From Archegozetes longisetosus (taxonomy: Eukaryota; Arthropoda; Arachnida; Sarcoptiformes; Trhypochthoniidae): a stretch of 64,000 bases of DNA. Shown piece by piece: positions 40,573-54,220 of the stretch. Below the pieces are notes generated by a model. It was not told the DNA's origin. It searched no databases and saw nothing but the letters and a program-made list of their open reading frames with translations. The stretch is from positions 12,036,418 through 12,100,417 of the forward strand of contig JAEMBT020000004.1 of NCBI GenBank assembly GCA_018873245.2, read 5' to 3'. Position 1 is the first letter of the stretch, and each line of letters begins with the position of its first letter. A program made the position numbers and the translations under genes.

Positions 40573-43500
40573 AACGATTGACATTATATGCCAGTAACTT
40601 AATAGGAATTGGACTCATGTTCAAATTAATATTGTGTTGTCTCATTCAAAAAGAATAACTTCATTTTTATCTTCTCTTCCTCTCCATACATCTAATAATC
40701 CAATTGTAAGCTTTGCTCGAGTATTCATCTCATAATATATTGTAAAAAGTTTGTTAACAATTTAATCAATTCATATAACTTAGTAATAATTTTTTAATAT
40801 GAAAAATTAATTGACTTTATATAATGGACCGTTCAGTAAGAATTTTGTGGTTCTTTATATTCAAGTGATTAATCAATTAATTATTGCTTAAGTCGTTTTT
40901 GAAGAAGATTAAAAAAATTATTATTTTCGTAAAAGATATCAATAATACTATAATTTGAATAAAGTTTGCAAAATACTCAGATGTAATTCCATTACTCATT
41001 CATCCTAAGACATAGTACTTATTGATTCGAGCTATATATTCGAACCAAAATGTAAAGTTTAAACTATTATTATTGTTATTATTTGAGTTACACAGACATC
41101 TAATAAAAAAGTTGACGATAAAATCACTTTTATCACTTGTGATAACACAAGTATTACTTTATTTAATGACTTCTGAAGACAGTCAAGTTGTTATTTCTAG
41201 CAATAAGATTTGATGAAGTGCTTTTCTACTAGGCGGTCACCAAGGGCTGGATAAGTTTCAAAAATTGATAATTCGCAAGCTAATCAATAGAATTAGGTGA
41301 AAATTAGACTCATTGTTGCTATACTATTCTAGATTAGAATAAAATAAATGAATTGACAATAGGGACCTACAGTTATATTACCTGCCAAAACTTGTTTGCA
41401 CTACTCTAAAGGAGCCCTACACAACTATTCTTGGTTTCTATTACCTTAAGATGACAATTTAAGCATTTAAGTAATTAAAGTATGAATTATTGATGCATTT
41501 TTCATCAAAAATAAATAATTTATACTAGTTTTGAAGGAATTCATTAATTACAACGACTTTAGATTTGTTAAGAATGCCTACTTTCGACCTATGCATTACT
41601 CCCAGGAATTCATATGGAATGCCAAAAGAGATTTCGATTAATTCAATTTGAGTTTGATGTTTTCCCAAATTATAATATTTTGGCAAATTTTAAGCCAATG
41701 GAATGTATAACCAGATAAATAAGATTTAAAATGATATATCATAAAGTATTACTTGGAAAGAGTTTATATTTTTCAAAATTCTCAAACTTTTTAAGCCTCT
41801 CTCTCGCCTCACTCATCAAAAATGACAAAAAATGTTTTTGAAAATCTTACAAATACTAATCAAGTAAAAGCCTTTTTACCGAATAAGACTGCTCTTTAAT
41901 TTTTCAAAACCAAGTTCGCAAAAAGTTGGGAAAGAGATTCAGCGAGAGTTGTAAAAAAATTGTCAAGCAGATTTGAAAACATTGACTTCATATATATGAT
42001 TAATAATAGAAAATGCCGGTTCAAAGGTTTGTTCTTTGCCAATATAACTTGTAAACGCGAATACAAGTCATAGGTTTTTCATGTCCATAAATAAATGAGT
42101 AGATAACTGAAGTTGCATTTACTCGTAATTTAGAGCGAGCAAAAGTGTTTCCATCTAAACATTTAACTAAATACCTAACAATTTATGCAATTTTTAAGAA
42201 CCCAACTTCACTAACTGATTTAAAAAATAATGATTATAGTCACAAGTTTAAACTTTGATTAATTTATTAAATATTTGGCAGGGCTATCTACTATTTATAG
42301 TTCAAATCTTTTGTTCGATCTAAACATTTGCTGAAAATTTGTTGTGCGACCACTAGTAAAAAAGAACCTTTAACAATTTTAAAATATGGATTTTAAATTT
42401 CAAACTTCCTTTAAAGCCTAATTTTTTATTTGGTAAGGGAGTGATAAAACTTATCCATTCATTAATCTTATAAAAGAATTGATGGACCAAATAATATATT
42501 TTAGTGGAATGGATCGAATGCACACAACACTCTAAAATTCTTTATGGCTTTTCTGTCTTATACTTCATTTGGCTTAAAATCTTAGAAATAGAGAGCGAAT
42601 TTCATTAACGACCACTAATAATCCTATTGAATTAATTTGACTGCTTAAGTAAAGGCACTCGAGAATAAGCCAATTTGAAAAAGAGCTTAAATGCTGTCAG
42701 ATAATTGATGGTATGATTTACTGATTTCATAAAAAGTGTTAAATCGCACTAAGTCAAAATATCCGTCAAAAGGATCATTTATGTTATTATTTATTGCCAA
42801 ATATCGATTGCAAAAGTATAATATCGGTGTAATAATGCAAAGCAAGCGTAACTGATGACCAACTTTGAGAAAGTGGGGCTGCATAAGTGGACACGTACTC
42901 CGATCGCTTGAAAGCAGCGCATTCAGCATAGAAACGCTCATCTCTATTTTCAATAGAGCAATTATTATTTATTATAATCTATGTGGTGTCAAGTTTTCAA
43001 CTATGAAAATATAAAACTTCTCTGTTTATTGGTTTTATTTGATTAAAGCAAACGCTTACTGCTAGAAAGTTCTTAATCCAAATAAATTCTTATATGGTTT
43101 TGTCCAACTTATATGACATAATATCCATTTGATCTTGTATTCATACTATAATAAACTGAATTATTAATTTGAATGTGCTTTATCATAATAATAGACTTGC
43201 ATTCATTCAAATTTGAGAAACGCAGACTGGGATAGAAAAATGGAGGGTTCACTTTCATACAGATTTGGGAAAGTTATTGTATTTTGTAAGCGTTATTAAG
43301 TTGAGCAATAAGTATATGTGAAGCACTACATAAATGGCTTTCATTCTGGGTCAATAGCTTTAATTAGATATTTTGAAATTGTGTCCAAATAATAAATTGG
43401 TTCGCGTTCATAGCTACTTTATTTCGGGCAATTTTAGCAAATAATTTACGATTGTTTGGCAATTAAGATTGAACATAATTATAAATAAAAACACACTAAC

Positions 43501-44189
43501 AAATCCACAATCCGTGATTGATAAACGCTTTCATAGATTTAGAAATTGATTTGAAAAAACTAAAACTAGTTTAATGAATTGTATAATGTGTTGGTTCGCG
43601 TTGTGATTAGTTCAGTAGTAATGTAACTTCGATGCAAAATAGTTTGTAAAAAAGAGATTTCCGTTAAAATACGTAAACTGTCATTATATTAATGCTAACT
43701 TTAATGACAACTGAGTGCACTATCATCATCAGTTGGTAACCTATTGTACTGGTATACAAAGTTTAAAGTAAAAGGATTTTGCTTTCAATTTTATTAAACT
43801 TTGCACATAATATTAAAGGAAACATAACAGAAATTTTTTACTTCAATTCTTAGTTACAACACAAAGAGCTCCGTTTTCAAAGCTTTCTTATTTATGTCCA
43901 TAAAGAATACAATAGCAATGCTTGCTTTAATAAAGATAAGTTATTATAATTTCTGTCGAATGACAACGTGCAACAACTTAAATGACAGTCAATTTAGTAA
44001 AATTATTATTACATTATGTATTCTTTAACTCTATTTAGTCATTTCGAGTCAGTTCATCCAATAATATATTTAAAAATTCATTTATGCTGTTGTCATCTCA
44101 TCGTATTAAAAGAAAATTATTATATCTATTATAACTAGTAATTGATTAAAGTTTTCAATTTAGAAAATATAAATTTTGAAAATTATTGG
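40573..44189. other. Intergenic stretch between channel and glycine-rich gene
   Basis: Convergent 3' ends of the channel (+) and the glycine-rich gene (-). A possible channel polyadenylation signal, AATAAA, is at 40958-40963. An 88-codon minus-strand frame at 42687-42953 has no recognisable domain. Otherwise nothing seen. Confidence 0.45.
40958..40963 (+). terminator. Possible polyadenylation signal of the channel gene
   Basis: AATAAA about 390 bases after the channel stop codon. It is one plausible 3' end; the motif is common by chance here. Confidence 0.3.
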
Positions 44190-44195
44190 TTTATT
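44190..44195 (-). terminator. Polyadenylation signal of the glycine-rich gene
   Basis: AATAAA on the minus strand beginning about 10 bases after the stop codon at 44205-44207. Confidence 0.5.
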
Positions 44196-44204
44196 GAAAC
44201 AAAA

Positions 44205-44567
44205 CTAGCAATAATTAGTGGCGAATCCGTTTCCAAAGCTTTGCGATTGCTTCAAGTTAACGAATGGTCCTTTAATACTGTATGCGATAGCCATACCTGA
44301 AGCATATGCAGACCCTGTTTTACTGTTAGCAAATCCTGTACCAAATCCATGACCAAATCCTATTTTGTAAGGTCCAGAATTAAATCTTCCTCCGAAGCCT
44401 CCAGCATACCCACCAGCAAATGATGGTACCTTGAAAATATGACTTTTTCCCCGGCTAACCTTTTTATAACGACATTCGCTGCTATTCAATAAAAAAGTTA
44501 GTATTAGTATTAGAGTTATCAATAAGTAACAAGCACTTTGCACATCGCTTTTACGCATGTTGAACAT
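44205..44567 (-). CDS. Small secreted glycine-rich protein
   Basis: A single-exon frame of 120 codons from the ATG at 44567; the ATG at 44558 is an alternative start. The N-terminus is a signal peptide: a hydrophobic core YLLITLILILTFLL at about 14-27, with likely cleavage near NSSEC-R. The mature part is rich in Gly, Phe, Ala and Ser, with short repeats such as GGYAGGFGGRF and GFGHGFGTGF, and ends in a cysteine. This composition is seen in secreted structural, cuticular, silk-like or antimicrobial glycine-rich proteins, but I cannot assign it to a family. A polyadenylation signal follows closely. It stands alone between two intergenic stretches and its codons are less AT-biased than nearby chance frames, which supports a real gene. 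Confidence 0.7.
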   Translation of the reverse strand: MFNMRKSDVQSACYLLITLILILTFLLNSSECRYKKVSRGKSHIFKVPSFAGGYAGGFGGRFNSGPYKIGFGHGFGTGFANSKTGSAYASGMAIAYSIKGPFVNLKQSQSFGNGFATNYC

Positions 44568-47490
44568 TAAAGATAAACCAAATAAAATAACTCATTAAAG
44601 TGAAAACATTTTATAACCAGATTATTAGTCAACTAATGAGAGGTGGTTGCGTGCATTTCTCAAAAAACTTCTAGTTAAGGTTCATCTTTCAGAGTATAGG
44701 ATGCAAATTGAATTTTCTCATCATTAAATAATATTAAAACATTCATTCTACGCTTTATACTTAACATATTTTAACACTAATTTGCAAATTGGATAGCAAG
44801 TGTCATTCAATATTAAATTTGATTGTTTCTTGCTTCAAAATTTTATTTTCGATTTAGATCAAAATACAATACAACTTGTAATTTATGTGAATAATTTACT
44901 CAAGGCTATTATAGATAAAAACATTTCTATTTGTAATTTTATTTTTAATTGAATTAAATTTATTGTTCAAAGAAGTTTCAACCATTCATGAAAAGATATT
45001 TGCTTTTGGAGGAAAAATCAGGTAAACCAAGGTTCAAGCGTTTGCTTCTTTAATTGAGTCAACGGTATAAAAAAGAAATTTTCACAGATCTTTAACCACA
45101 ATATTCTCAAGCTTAAAACCCTGATTCATGTCTCAGTGTCACTCAACAAGTGAAAGTTTTCCTTCAAAGATCAATTAAATTAATTGCCGAATTGACATAA
45201 AAATTTGTAACTTGTCAAAATCACTTGCAATTAAAGCAGATTAATAACAATCTCGACTGGATTTTGTGTTGAGGTAACATCGTCTAAATTTAGTGTTTAT
45301 TTGTAATGAATTGCAAAACACACACTTAAAAGTTTTACCAAGTGCAAATCAAATGAGTCTTATTTGCTTTTGGTCAATCGTAATCAATTTTAGTACTTAA
45401 TTGAAATTTTCCATACTTTAACTTGAATTGTATACAAAAAAAGTCGCAATATATATAAAAAGTTTAGATAATAGACTTAAAGTTTATTAATTAGGAGAAA
45501 AATGAAAAATGACTTTCATAATTGAACTAATTTATTTTAGTAGAAACTTAAGGTCCTGCTTTTGAAAATGCTAGCTTTTAAAAGATTAAAATTCATTTAA
45601 ACAAAAAGTAATTTTCCTTTCACAATTAAATTCATTTTTCATTAGCAGTTTTACCTAATTTCAATCACAATGCACTTAAATGCGGATAAAGTTGAATAAA
45701 GATAATACAAAACGTAATGTATTTACTCTTTTGTTCATAGAATAGTTATAATCGCATTATATTTGACACACACTATTTTTAAGAATAAGCATCAAAGGGT
45801 ATTTTGGTACATGCAACAACTTATTTCAAATGGATTTAAGTCTTGTTTTTCTCAACAAATCAAATTAAAAGTCTATTTTTAAATGATCGTTCTTAGTCTA
45901 TGGTTTGAAATATCTGCGGTTTGAAGATCATCCTAAGATAATTGAATCAAAGTTTTGCGTCCCTCGACTCTCTAAGTGCCATTGCTATTACTTTTGTTGT
46001 TCAAACCTTGTTTCTATTGTATGAGTTAACTTGAAACTAAGTCACTTTTTTTAGCAAAGTTGACATAGATAACTGCTTCTTCAAACTCTTATCTAATAAA
46101 TGGCTGATGAAATTACAAACCGATTTGTTTACTGTAAGTTAACATAAGTTATCGAGAATTGGCTTCGATTTCTTATTTGAAAAGAAGCTAAACTCAAACT
46201 TATATACTTATGTATTTATTAGACAGAAAATGAACGAGGAGGATGTGAGTATAAACCATGAGTTTTATGTGCTAAAGAACACACTGTTTTATCATCAATA
46301 ATAATATAAAGGTCTGTCTTGAGCCTCGTGTGCGTACACCAGTATGCTATTAACTATAACATGAGCTTTGAACCTATTGCTTTTTTTAACACGCCTTTAT
46401 TATATAAAACAAGGCAACTCATTATCCCTTTTCTCTCACATATAATTAATTGAGGGCGAAACCAATGTAAGCCACTTTGATATTATCTTTTATAGTATTT
46501 GCTTCTAATCACTTTGAAGTCTCAGAACAGCCATCAATTTATTTGTTGCAGGGAATTAGTAAACTTTATTAAAGGATTATATATAAAAGCAAAGCACAAC
46601 TTCGTAATAGAAACTTATTTCCTTTTATTTTACTATCAGAATATCACAATCAATCACGCGCTCTCTTATTTATATTGGTCTACTTCAGTAGTCCTCAAAC
46701 TTTTAGCTTTATAAGCCTTTAAGGTTCGTCGCCAGCATCATATTGAAAGTTCTAAAAAACTTTCAGATATACTTCATAACCAAATCCACGTATATTTATG
46801 AATTTAGAAACCTTGCTTTTTATTCCTTCAATTCAGCCTATTCATCAAATTCATTACTTTTCTGACAGCTTCGGTCCAAATATCGAATAATAAAATTTTT
46901 TGTATTGATGAGATCTACAATGAAATGATTTCTACTCAATATTTGATGAATCTAAGAGAAGGTATTAGGAAATAATTAATGAGAGGAATGATTGGCACAA
47001 AGTAATTGCGTACTCGAAGCTCAACATCAATTAAATAATTAAATGAGCTCCTTCTAGAATAACTTTACATCGGAGCGAAAACAGTCTTTATTAAATAAAT
47101 TTATTTGAATGATTTTGATTTGGACTTGGTTCTACCTTATTATCGATCTTAGTCAATTCTGTTCGCATATAATGAACAGAGTCGGAATTAACACTTCACA
47201 TAATTTAGGCCCTTTCGATGAGTTCAATTACTTAAGTTTCGGGGGAATTGCAATCAGTAAATACCCAAATTTTAATATTTGCGTTGCACAAGAATTGAAG
47301 ATGAGGCCAATTAGTTTCAACTATAAATAGTATTAATGAAAGGCTAACTACAAACTTTGAAATTAGCTCACATTTCAATCTAAAATACTTTTGTATCAAA
47401 ATAACTTTGAGATTCTATAATACCAACTTTTAAAAGCATTTATGTAAATGTGAATGCCACAATTTCTAGTATGTATTGATCTTTTCAGAG
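44568..47490. other. Intergenic stretch
   Basis: Should include the promoter of the glycine-rich gene next to 44567. No other gene or repeat recognised. Confidence 0.5.
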
Positions 47491-47498
47491 CTGCAGAT

Positions 47499-48077
47499 TA
47501 GTGATTGAAAAGTTAATTCCAATACCTTGGGATTCCATTGGAATTCCAATTCCATTCCAAGGAATTGGAATGGAATTGGAATTAAAATTTTAAAACTTAT
47601 TGGGAATTGGAATTAATGCCAATGAAATTGGAATTGATAGAAATTGAGACAAAATTAAGTTTCAATCAATATAATTTTTAATGAAAAGACCAAATAAGTA
47701 GGCTTTGTATATAGACTGTAGAATACAGAAAAACTTCCACTTGAGTCAGGATCTATCTTACTTAATAACCCTCTCAATTATTTCTTATAAAACAAAGATC
47801 GTGGACAAAAGCAGAAATGAAACTCAATTAATGGCACAGAAGTCTATAATGACTCACGTGTCGATACCTTGTATTGTAATTCAATACTATATAAACAAAA
47901 CTATTTTTTGCGTCAAACTTTATTGGAATCCAATGGAATCCAATTCCATTCCAAGGAATTGGAATGGAATTGGAATTGAAATTTAAAAACTCAATGGAAT
48001 TGGAACGGAATTGGGATAGGAGTCAATGTAATTGGGAATGGAATCGGAATTGAAAATTCAAAACATTTCAATCACTA
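47499..48077. mobile_element. hAT-type MITE built of GGAATT palindromes
   Basis: A 579-base element with inverted ends tagtgattgaaa (12 of 12, then diverging) and an exact 8-bp target duplication ctgcagat (47491-47498 and 48078-48085), the hAT signature. Near each end is a block of roughly 50-110 bases made of ggaattccaattcc-like and ggaattggaatgg-like words, themselves close to palindromic and repeated on both sides. The middle codes for nothing convincing. Confidence 0.85.
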
Positions 48078-48085
48078 CTGCAGAT

Positions 48086-49137
48086 CACAAAGTAATCACA
48101 TTATAAATATCAAATTAGAATAAAATAATTGAAAACATGGAAGACTAAATCGGGTTCTTATTTTCTCAATTATTTGTACTGTAGACATCTGGAAGTGTAA
48201 GATTCTTCCTTGACTTCATTTCTATTTTTTCACAAATTTGGAAATGTTGTACATGAAAAAGTGAATCTAAATTTTATGAATGGCAGTTTCGTAAAACTGT
48301 ACAGTTGCTTCAAGTTAAATCCAATAAAATCATAAGAAAAATAACTAAAAATTGAAGCATTGAATCGATTTTAGATTGAAAGTTATCCAGTTTTCGGTGT
48401 TGAATGTGAACAAAGCTTCAGTGCTTCTCTCGTGAGTGCCTGATATGATGAAGAGCGTGTATTTGTGTAAACTATTTCTTTTCGATTTCCTACTCAATCC
48501 TTAATAGTATGAATGCAGAGAATATGCCAGTACTATATATAAGTTTAACAATCGACATAATATACTCCGTACTAGCGAGTAAGCAATATTGCATTTTGCG
48601 AAAGCAGATATTCTAAAAGCATAGCACAGAGCAAAGTAACGATCAACAAAGTTTGGATTTCACGTTTTCATTCTTACTAAAAGAGCTCCAATTTCTAGAC
48701 AAATCTGTCAATAATATTGATCCAAAGTTCTGACTCAACCGATAATTATAGATATTCTTAATTATTTTCATAACAAGTCAGTATTACTGAAAGCCATATT
48801 AAAATTATGTTAGTAATTAAGCTGATCAATTTGAGCTCTCAAATTGAAAATTAAAAAATTTTTCATATTCATTAAATTCATATAAAATGAGTCAAGTGAA
48901 TGCCACACTGATTGCCACAATATTTGTAAAGTACACGAATAGATATTTACTTTAAATTGAAATTTATTGATTCACTTTTTACATGAAATAGCTTGAGTAA
49001 ATGATTGAAGAAAACAAAAGCTTGTTAATTTTAGAATATATCAAAATTAAGTAAAGCATTATAACGCAATATTTAACTGGAATAGATGTCTTAAAACAAT
49101 TAAGTTGAATGCCTTTCTACTGAGACGCATAATTTTA
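48086..49137. other. Intergenic stretch downstream of ninjurin
   Basis: 3' flank of the first ninjurin gene (minus strand). AT-rich; nothing else recognised. Confidence 0.5.
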
Positions 49138-50391
49138 TCAAGGTTTAGTGGTCTGTGTTTGATCACATTGTTGCAAAAGAGCTTCTATGGCTGAACCACG
49201 ATCTCCAAAGATTGTAATAAATACCTATCATTATATTAAATGGCAAAGGATTAACTAGAATCTATACTTTGTAACTAATGCCAGGCTCTCATACATTGAC
49301 AACTGCAATTACGGACACTAATCCAATGGTTATTTGGTTCCATATGCTTCCAGTGGACGCCTGGTCTTCAGTTATTCTATTGGTCTTACGGAAACCAGAC
49401 ATAAAAAGCAAGATACCGACTATCACCTATAAGTAGTGAGTCAAAATAGTCAGTTATACAAACAATATCAAATTCTACAGGTTTTTTAAACAAAAAACCA
49501 AAACTGGATAGTAAATGATTTATAAATTTTAAAATATCAAAATAGATAAAAGAGAATTGAGAATAAAAGTGTTGCAAAACAAAAAGTATTTTCCAATAGT
49601 TATCCCCTCTAATAAAATCAATACTATAGAAATGCTGTGTTATAGAGGCTCGGGTCAAAAATGTAAGTAAGTTTTCTTCTCAATATTAATTTGATTTCAG
49701 ACCACACTTTTTTTCTTACACCGGTCATATTCTTCAGAATAGATTCTGAAGAATATATTTCTAAAATTGAAATATTATTAATATTGAAAGTTGTGCAATC
49801 AATCAAATGATAATACTATCTTTTTTAGTTCTTATCGGAAAATGTATTTCTATAGAATAAGTTCTAATACTATGAGAATCTTATGGTGAAGAATGAATCT
49901 TCACAACACATTACGTTGACCACAACTCATCTCATTTTATTTTGGATCTCTTATAGTATTAATCGAGTTATAGGAATATTTGAGAAAATACTGAATACGG
50001 TCAGTATGACATCATTTTGAGATAGAAACCCTTTTTATCTGGCATTGCGTCAAAAATAGAAACTGTTCAGTCAAACGTTTAGTGCATAGCAAAATTTCAA
50101 ATATATTATGTCATCGAAGCAACATCTGATAAGGGTTAATATTACTTTCACAACAGAAATGCTCAAAACATTTCATCAGTTGTGTAATAAGAAACCTCAC
50201 GATAAAAGATATGTCTGTAAACTTCAATTGTAGAAATTAGTTCTGGATCATAACAGATATTTAATGCAGATTCAATGGATTGTCAAAGTTTACTAAAGAA
50301 CTTGTGATCGAGAAATGCAATGATAAAAAGATAGTAATAAATGACAGTATATAAAGGATAGTACCAAATCCTATTCTTGCTCCAATAATTC

Positions 50392-50450
<59 letters not shown>

Positions 50451-53400
50451 TTTAATAATAATAATAAACATAATAAAAAACGCTTTTTCAAATCAAACAA
50501 CGATTTCCATGACAATAACTGAAAAAATTTCATACAGCAACCGAGACAATGAGGATTTCTCGTTGACCTCATACACTAACGATTTATCTTTGTAACACAA
50601 TAAGCTATTAGAAAACAAACACTTTAGAATTGAGTCTAACGAACATACAAAAGTTTCAGATAAATTATGTTTTTCTCTGTGAAGCTAAGCCTTTTATTCA
50701 ACTAAAACTTTATTCTTCTTGTTCATATCATTAAAAGCTATTTTGCTACTTCAGTTGAGCTTCCTCTGTATTTTACTATATGCCTCAACTTGAAAATATA
50801 TATTATTTAGAAAAGTAAACTTCATTACGATTCAACGATAATCCATTTTATTTCAATTTTTTTATTACAGCCTCACGTAAGTCATGTTAGTTTATTGATC
50901 GCAAAAATTAGTTTCCATTAAGAAGTAAGATAAGTAGGTTTCATTCAAAATGTTTACTATTTCCTGTGAGTTCTCTACACTTAATATGTTTTCAATCTGG
51001 AAATCAAACAGAAATAGCTTCTAAAACATTGATAGATTTTCTAATGTAAAAGTTAGAATCATATATAACTTATGTAAAACATTCGTAGAGAATATTAAAA
51101 ATAAAACGAAAGCCAGTGGGTTCTCGCTCGTAGAGTTATTCAATTGAAATGGGATACGAAGCAATTCGATTGGATTTAATTCTAATTTCTGATTCAAACT
51201 GAATGAACATCTGCTCTAAACATAAAATAGAACTTTGTTATAACTAAAGATATATATAAGCAACAAATACAACTTGAAACAACTACTGGTAAATTTACTC
51301 AAAAAGGAATACGAAATTGCATTCAGATTTAGAGTTAGAAGTAGAAAAACTCAAAAATAAAGTTATATAATATCATACAATAAATCGTGTTATTCATTAA
51401 TTATCTTGAAATTTTGCCTAAAATGAAACCTCAATGAATTAATTAAGTACAAGAGGGGATATTTTAAGCAAGCTTTTGCTCTACCACTCTATCGCCACAA
51501 CCTTAGCATCTATTGGACGCACACATTCATCTTGTATTTCATTAGTAGAGCTCAATTCTTTTTTTTAAACGAGAGAATTAAGCAAAATGTATAATGATCC
51601 AAATGCATGTATAAATAGAAAAACTTTATTCTTTGCAAAAGTAATATTTAATATTTTAAGCCCCTTATGAGACAAAACTTATGTTATTTTTGCCTAATCT
51701 TCTGAAGGAATTAAAATTAAAATTTTTACTCTTATGCTACATAAGAACGCAGAGATCAAAATGATCCCATAATAAATCTTTGGCTAATGTTTGCAGTTAT
51801 TGCAAATAATATAAATAGCTCTACATTTCATTTTTCATCTGTTAGTTTTCACTAAAAATTGATCCCATTGGTTAAAGACTTGACTTAAACACCAATAGTT
51901 TTCAAAATTGTCACTTAACTCTTACACAGTATTGGTATGCATTAATGAGATGCTATACTTCAACTTTCATGTCAAATAGTCATTGGTAAAGAGTGGTAAA
52001 AGTTCTAAACTTTAGTTATTCAGTATTTAAGGAATGTGCTTTCAAATTGACAACTGAACATTTAAAACTTTTATGGGTGTTTAATAGAATTGCAATTTTA
52101 ATTTTTGGGTATAATTTCACCACTCATTTACTATTTTTTTTGTTTAACTTTAACTATACTAATTAAATATGAAATAGATATAATCTGGTTTTTAGTTGAC
52201 TTTCAATCGATTGATTGGGCTTCTTTTATCAAGGAAAAATCTAAAAAATTGAGTCAAATAAATCTAATTGATCTAAATACAACTTTATAGATTGAGCTAA
52301 AAAATTGAAACTATTGCTTAACTTGAAGAATGAGCAGAATATTTAAAATGCAAAAGAGGCTTATTAAACAGCAGAACAAAAGAAGCTTGATACGTTCATA
52401 AAACTATTGTAGTGCGTAGGCTCTGTTTGCATTGTTTTAATACAACACTTGAGTCTTCTATTATGATTGCATTTACTAAAAATAAGTGCTTATAAACTAT
52501 TTCGGTCTATTCTTTTACAGTCGAGTTAACAACTTTCATAAGAGATATGAACTTTTTTGCCAGTATAAATTTAATTAAGAAAATTGTGAAGCTCAAGTAT
52601 GAAATACCTAGAAAACGTCGATAATTGTGGGGCAATTTTTATTTATATGAAGTCATCAGACTTTTATGACTTAACCCATTTTAAGACTAATAAGAATCAC
52701 AATTCAGGAAAAGTATCTTCAGTTAAAATACGAACAAGACTAATTTTTGATTCGTTTGAATGATTTTACACTTATTACGAGTAGATAATCGAAAATGATC
52801 GATACTGAGTAAAGCTGAAAGATTTTCAAGAATATTCAAAAATAATAACTGTGAAAATTGAATTCTAGTAATAGGAATGCTCTACGTGCTACAGTTATCA
52901 AAGTGTAAGCCTGGTCTGCACGCAAAACACAAACTCTAGGTATTGACGACTCATATTTTTATTTCAGGTGCAAAACAATTTGAGCAATTGGATGATGGGT
53001 GGTACTATGTTTAACGTTCTGTTTACAAATGTCTAGACTTCTAATACCTATTTGGTACTGGTCAGTTTCGACCAATAAGTAAAAACAACTGAAAAGGTGC
53101 ACTATATCGATTGTTGAACGCATTAGGATTGGCATCTATGTTGGTACATCCAACAATTATACTGAAGTGATCATACCAAAATTGAATCGTAAAACTCAAC
53201 ACTCGATTACTAACTGAAAGACCAATAGTTTGGATGTACAGTTACGTCAGAATAGATTTTACCAGTCAATTACTAATAGACAGTTAAAAATCGTTATTCC
53301 ATTAAAATAAACACTGAGTATGTAATGTCAGAGAAATCTCATTTTTTAAAGGTCAATCAAAGCTAAAGCTTTATAACTTTGAATGAAAACAAATCATTTA

Positions 53401-54220
53401 TGACTAGTATGTAAGAAATGACTAGCAACAAAGGCATTTTATCACTTAATCAGATATTCATAAACACATTTTGTAATCAAATAGAAGTTAATTATTGACA
53501 AGAGACGAGTTTCATTTGGCTTAGGTTGATTTGCATTTTTAAGTTGAAATTTGATTCCGTTTTAGTTAGTTTTTTTCGCTAGTACAATTTATTCTGACAT
53601 ATTCATTTTTATTATAAACTATTTCAATAAATTTGATCGATTGTATAGATTTTCAAAGTAATGGCAATTTGTTGTGTGATCCTTCCATTGCCTCTAAAAC
53701 CAAAACTGAATTAGGATTGAGATATCATTAACACGATCTACATAAGCTATTTAACAGTACTATTTAACTCCGTTAATATTAGAAAGTTTGGTCTGCAATT
53801 TGATTGATGAAAAAAAAGAAAGGGATGAGTATTGTCCTTATTCGTAGATCACTTGTAAGACTCTTATGTCAATGAGTTGATTGTATTGGATATTACCTGC
53901 AATACAAGTGATAAAATCAATAAGCTAAGTAATAGCTCGCGGTGTTTCATCACGTGTCCAGTTTCGATCACAAACTTCATGTGTTCAACATTTGCGCTAA
54001 ATAATGCGAAATCAAGAAATCCACCGGCGATAGTCATACGTTTGCTGACAATTGAGTCACTATTGACAAAACCCGATCCATCGGATACTGTATTATTAGC
54101 GTCTCCTTGGATTGACTCATTTTTAGTGGACTTGTTATATTCCTTAAGTTGCGACTCATTAGGAGGAAGGCGATTCAATCCATCATTTGACTCAATACTT
54201 GTCATTTCAGTTGAACTCAT
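49138..54220 (-). CDS. Ninjurin family protein (copy 1), 3 exons
   Basis: Small two-pass membrane protein of the ninjurin family, known for homophilic adhesion and, in vertebrate NINJ1, plasma-membrane rupture. Exons: 53897-54220, 49295-49426, 49138-49224; all phase 0, 180 residues. Start is the ATG at 54220 (MSSTEMTSIE). Residues 1-60 are a polar Ser/Asn-rich tail. The domain follows: an amphipathic segment GGFLDFALFSANVEHMKFVI (66-85), first membrane span about 95-118 ending LVLQVIVGILLF, a short loop, and a second span about 139-158 (IGLVSVIAVVNVFITIF). The spacing and VVNVFIT match ninjurin. The second and third exons lie 4.5 kb from the first and were found through the splice phase and the VIVGILL/VVN signature. 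A second ninjurin lies upstream on the same strand. No key element is missing. Confidence 0.88.
49427..53896 (-). other. First intron of ninjurin copy 1
   Basis: A 4.47-kb intron that splits the first membrane span after LVLQ. It contains an (AG)n tract at 50396-50447. No nested gene recognised. Confidence 0.65.
50396..50447. repeat. (AG)n microsatellite
   Basis: Uninterrupted AG tract of 52 bases inside the ninjurin intron. The Leu/Ser repeat frames on the opposite strand are artefacts of this tract. Confidence 0.95.

Noticed and set aside
42687..42953. 88-codon minus-strand frame
   Set aside because: No recognisable domain, splice context or polyadenylation signal; length is compatible with chance at this base composition.
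47705..47986. 93-codon frame inside the GGAATT MITE
   Set aside because: Runs into the repeat block and starts at a non-ATG codon; no domain.
50283..50572. Leu/Ser-repeat frames on the minus strand
   Set aside because: Produced by translating the (AG)n microsatellite.
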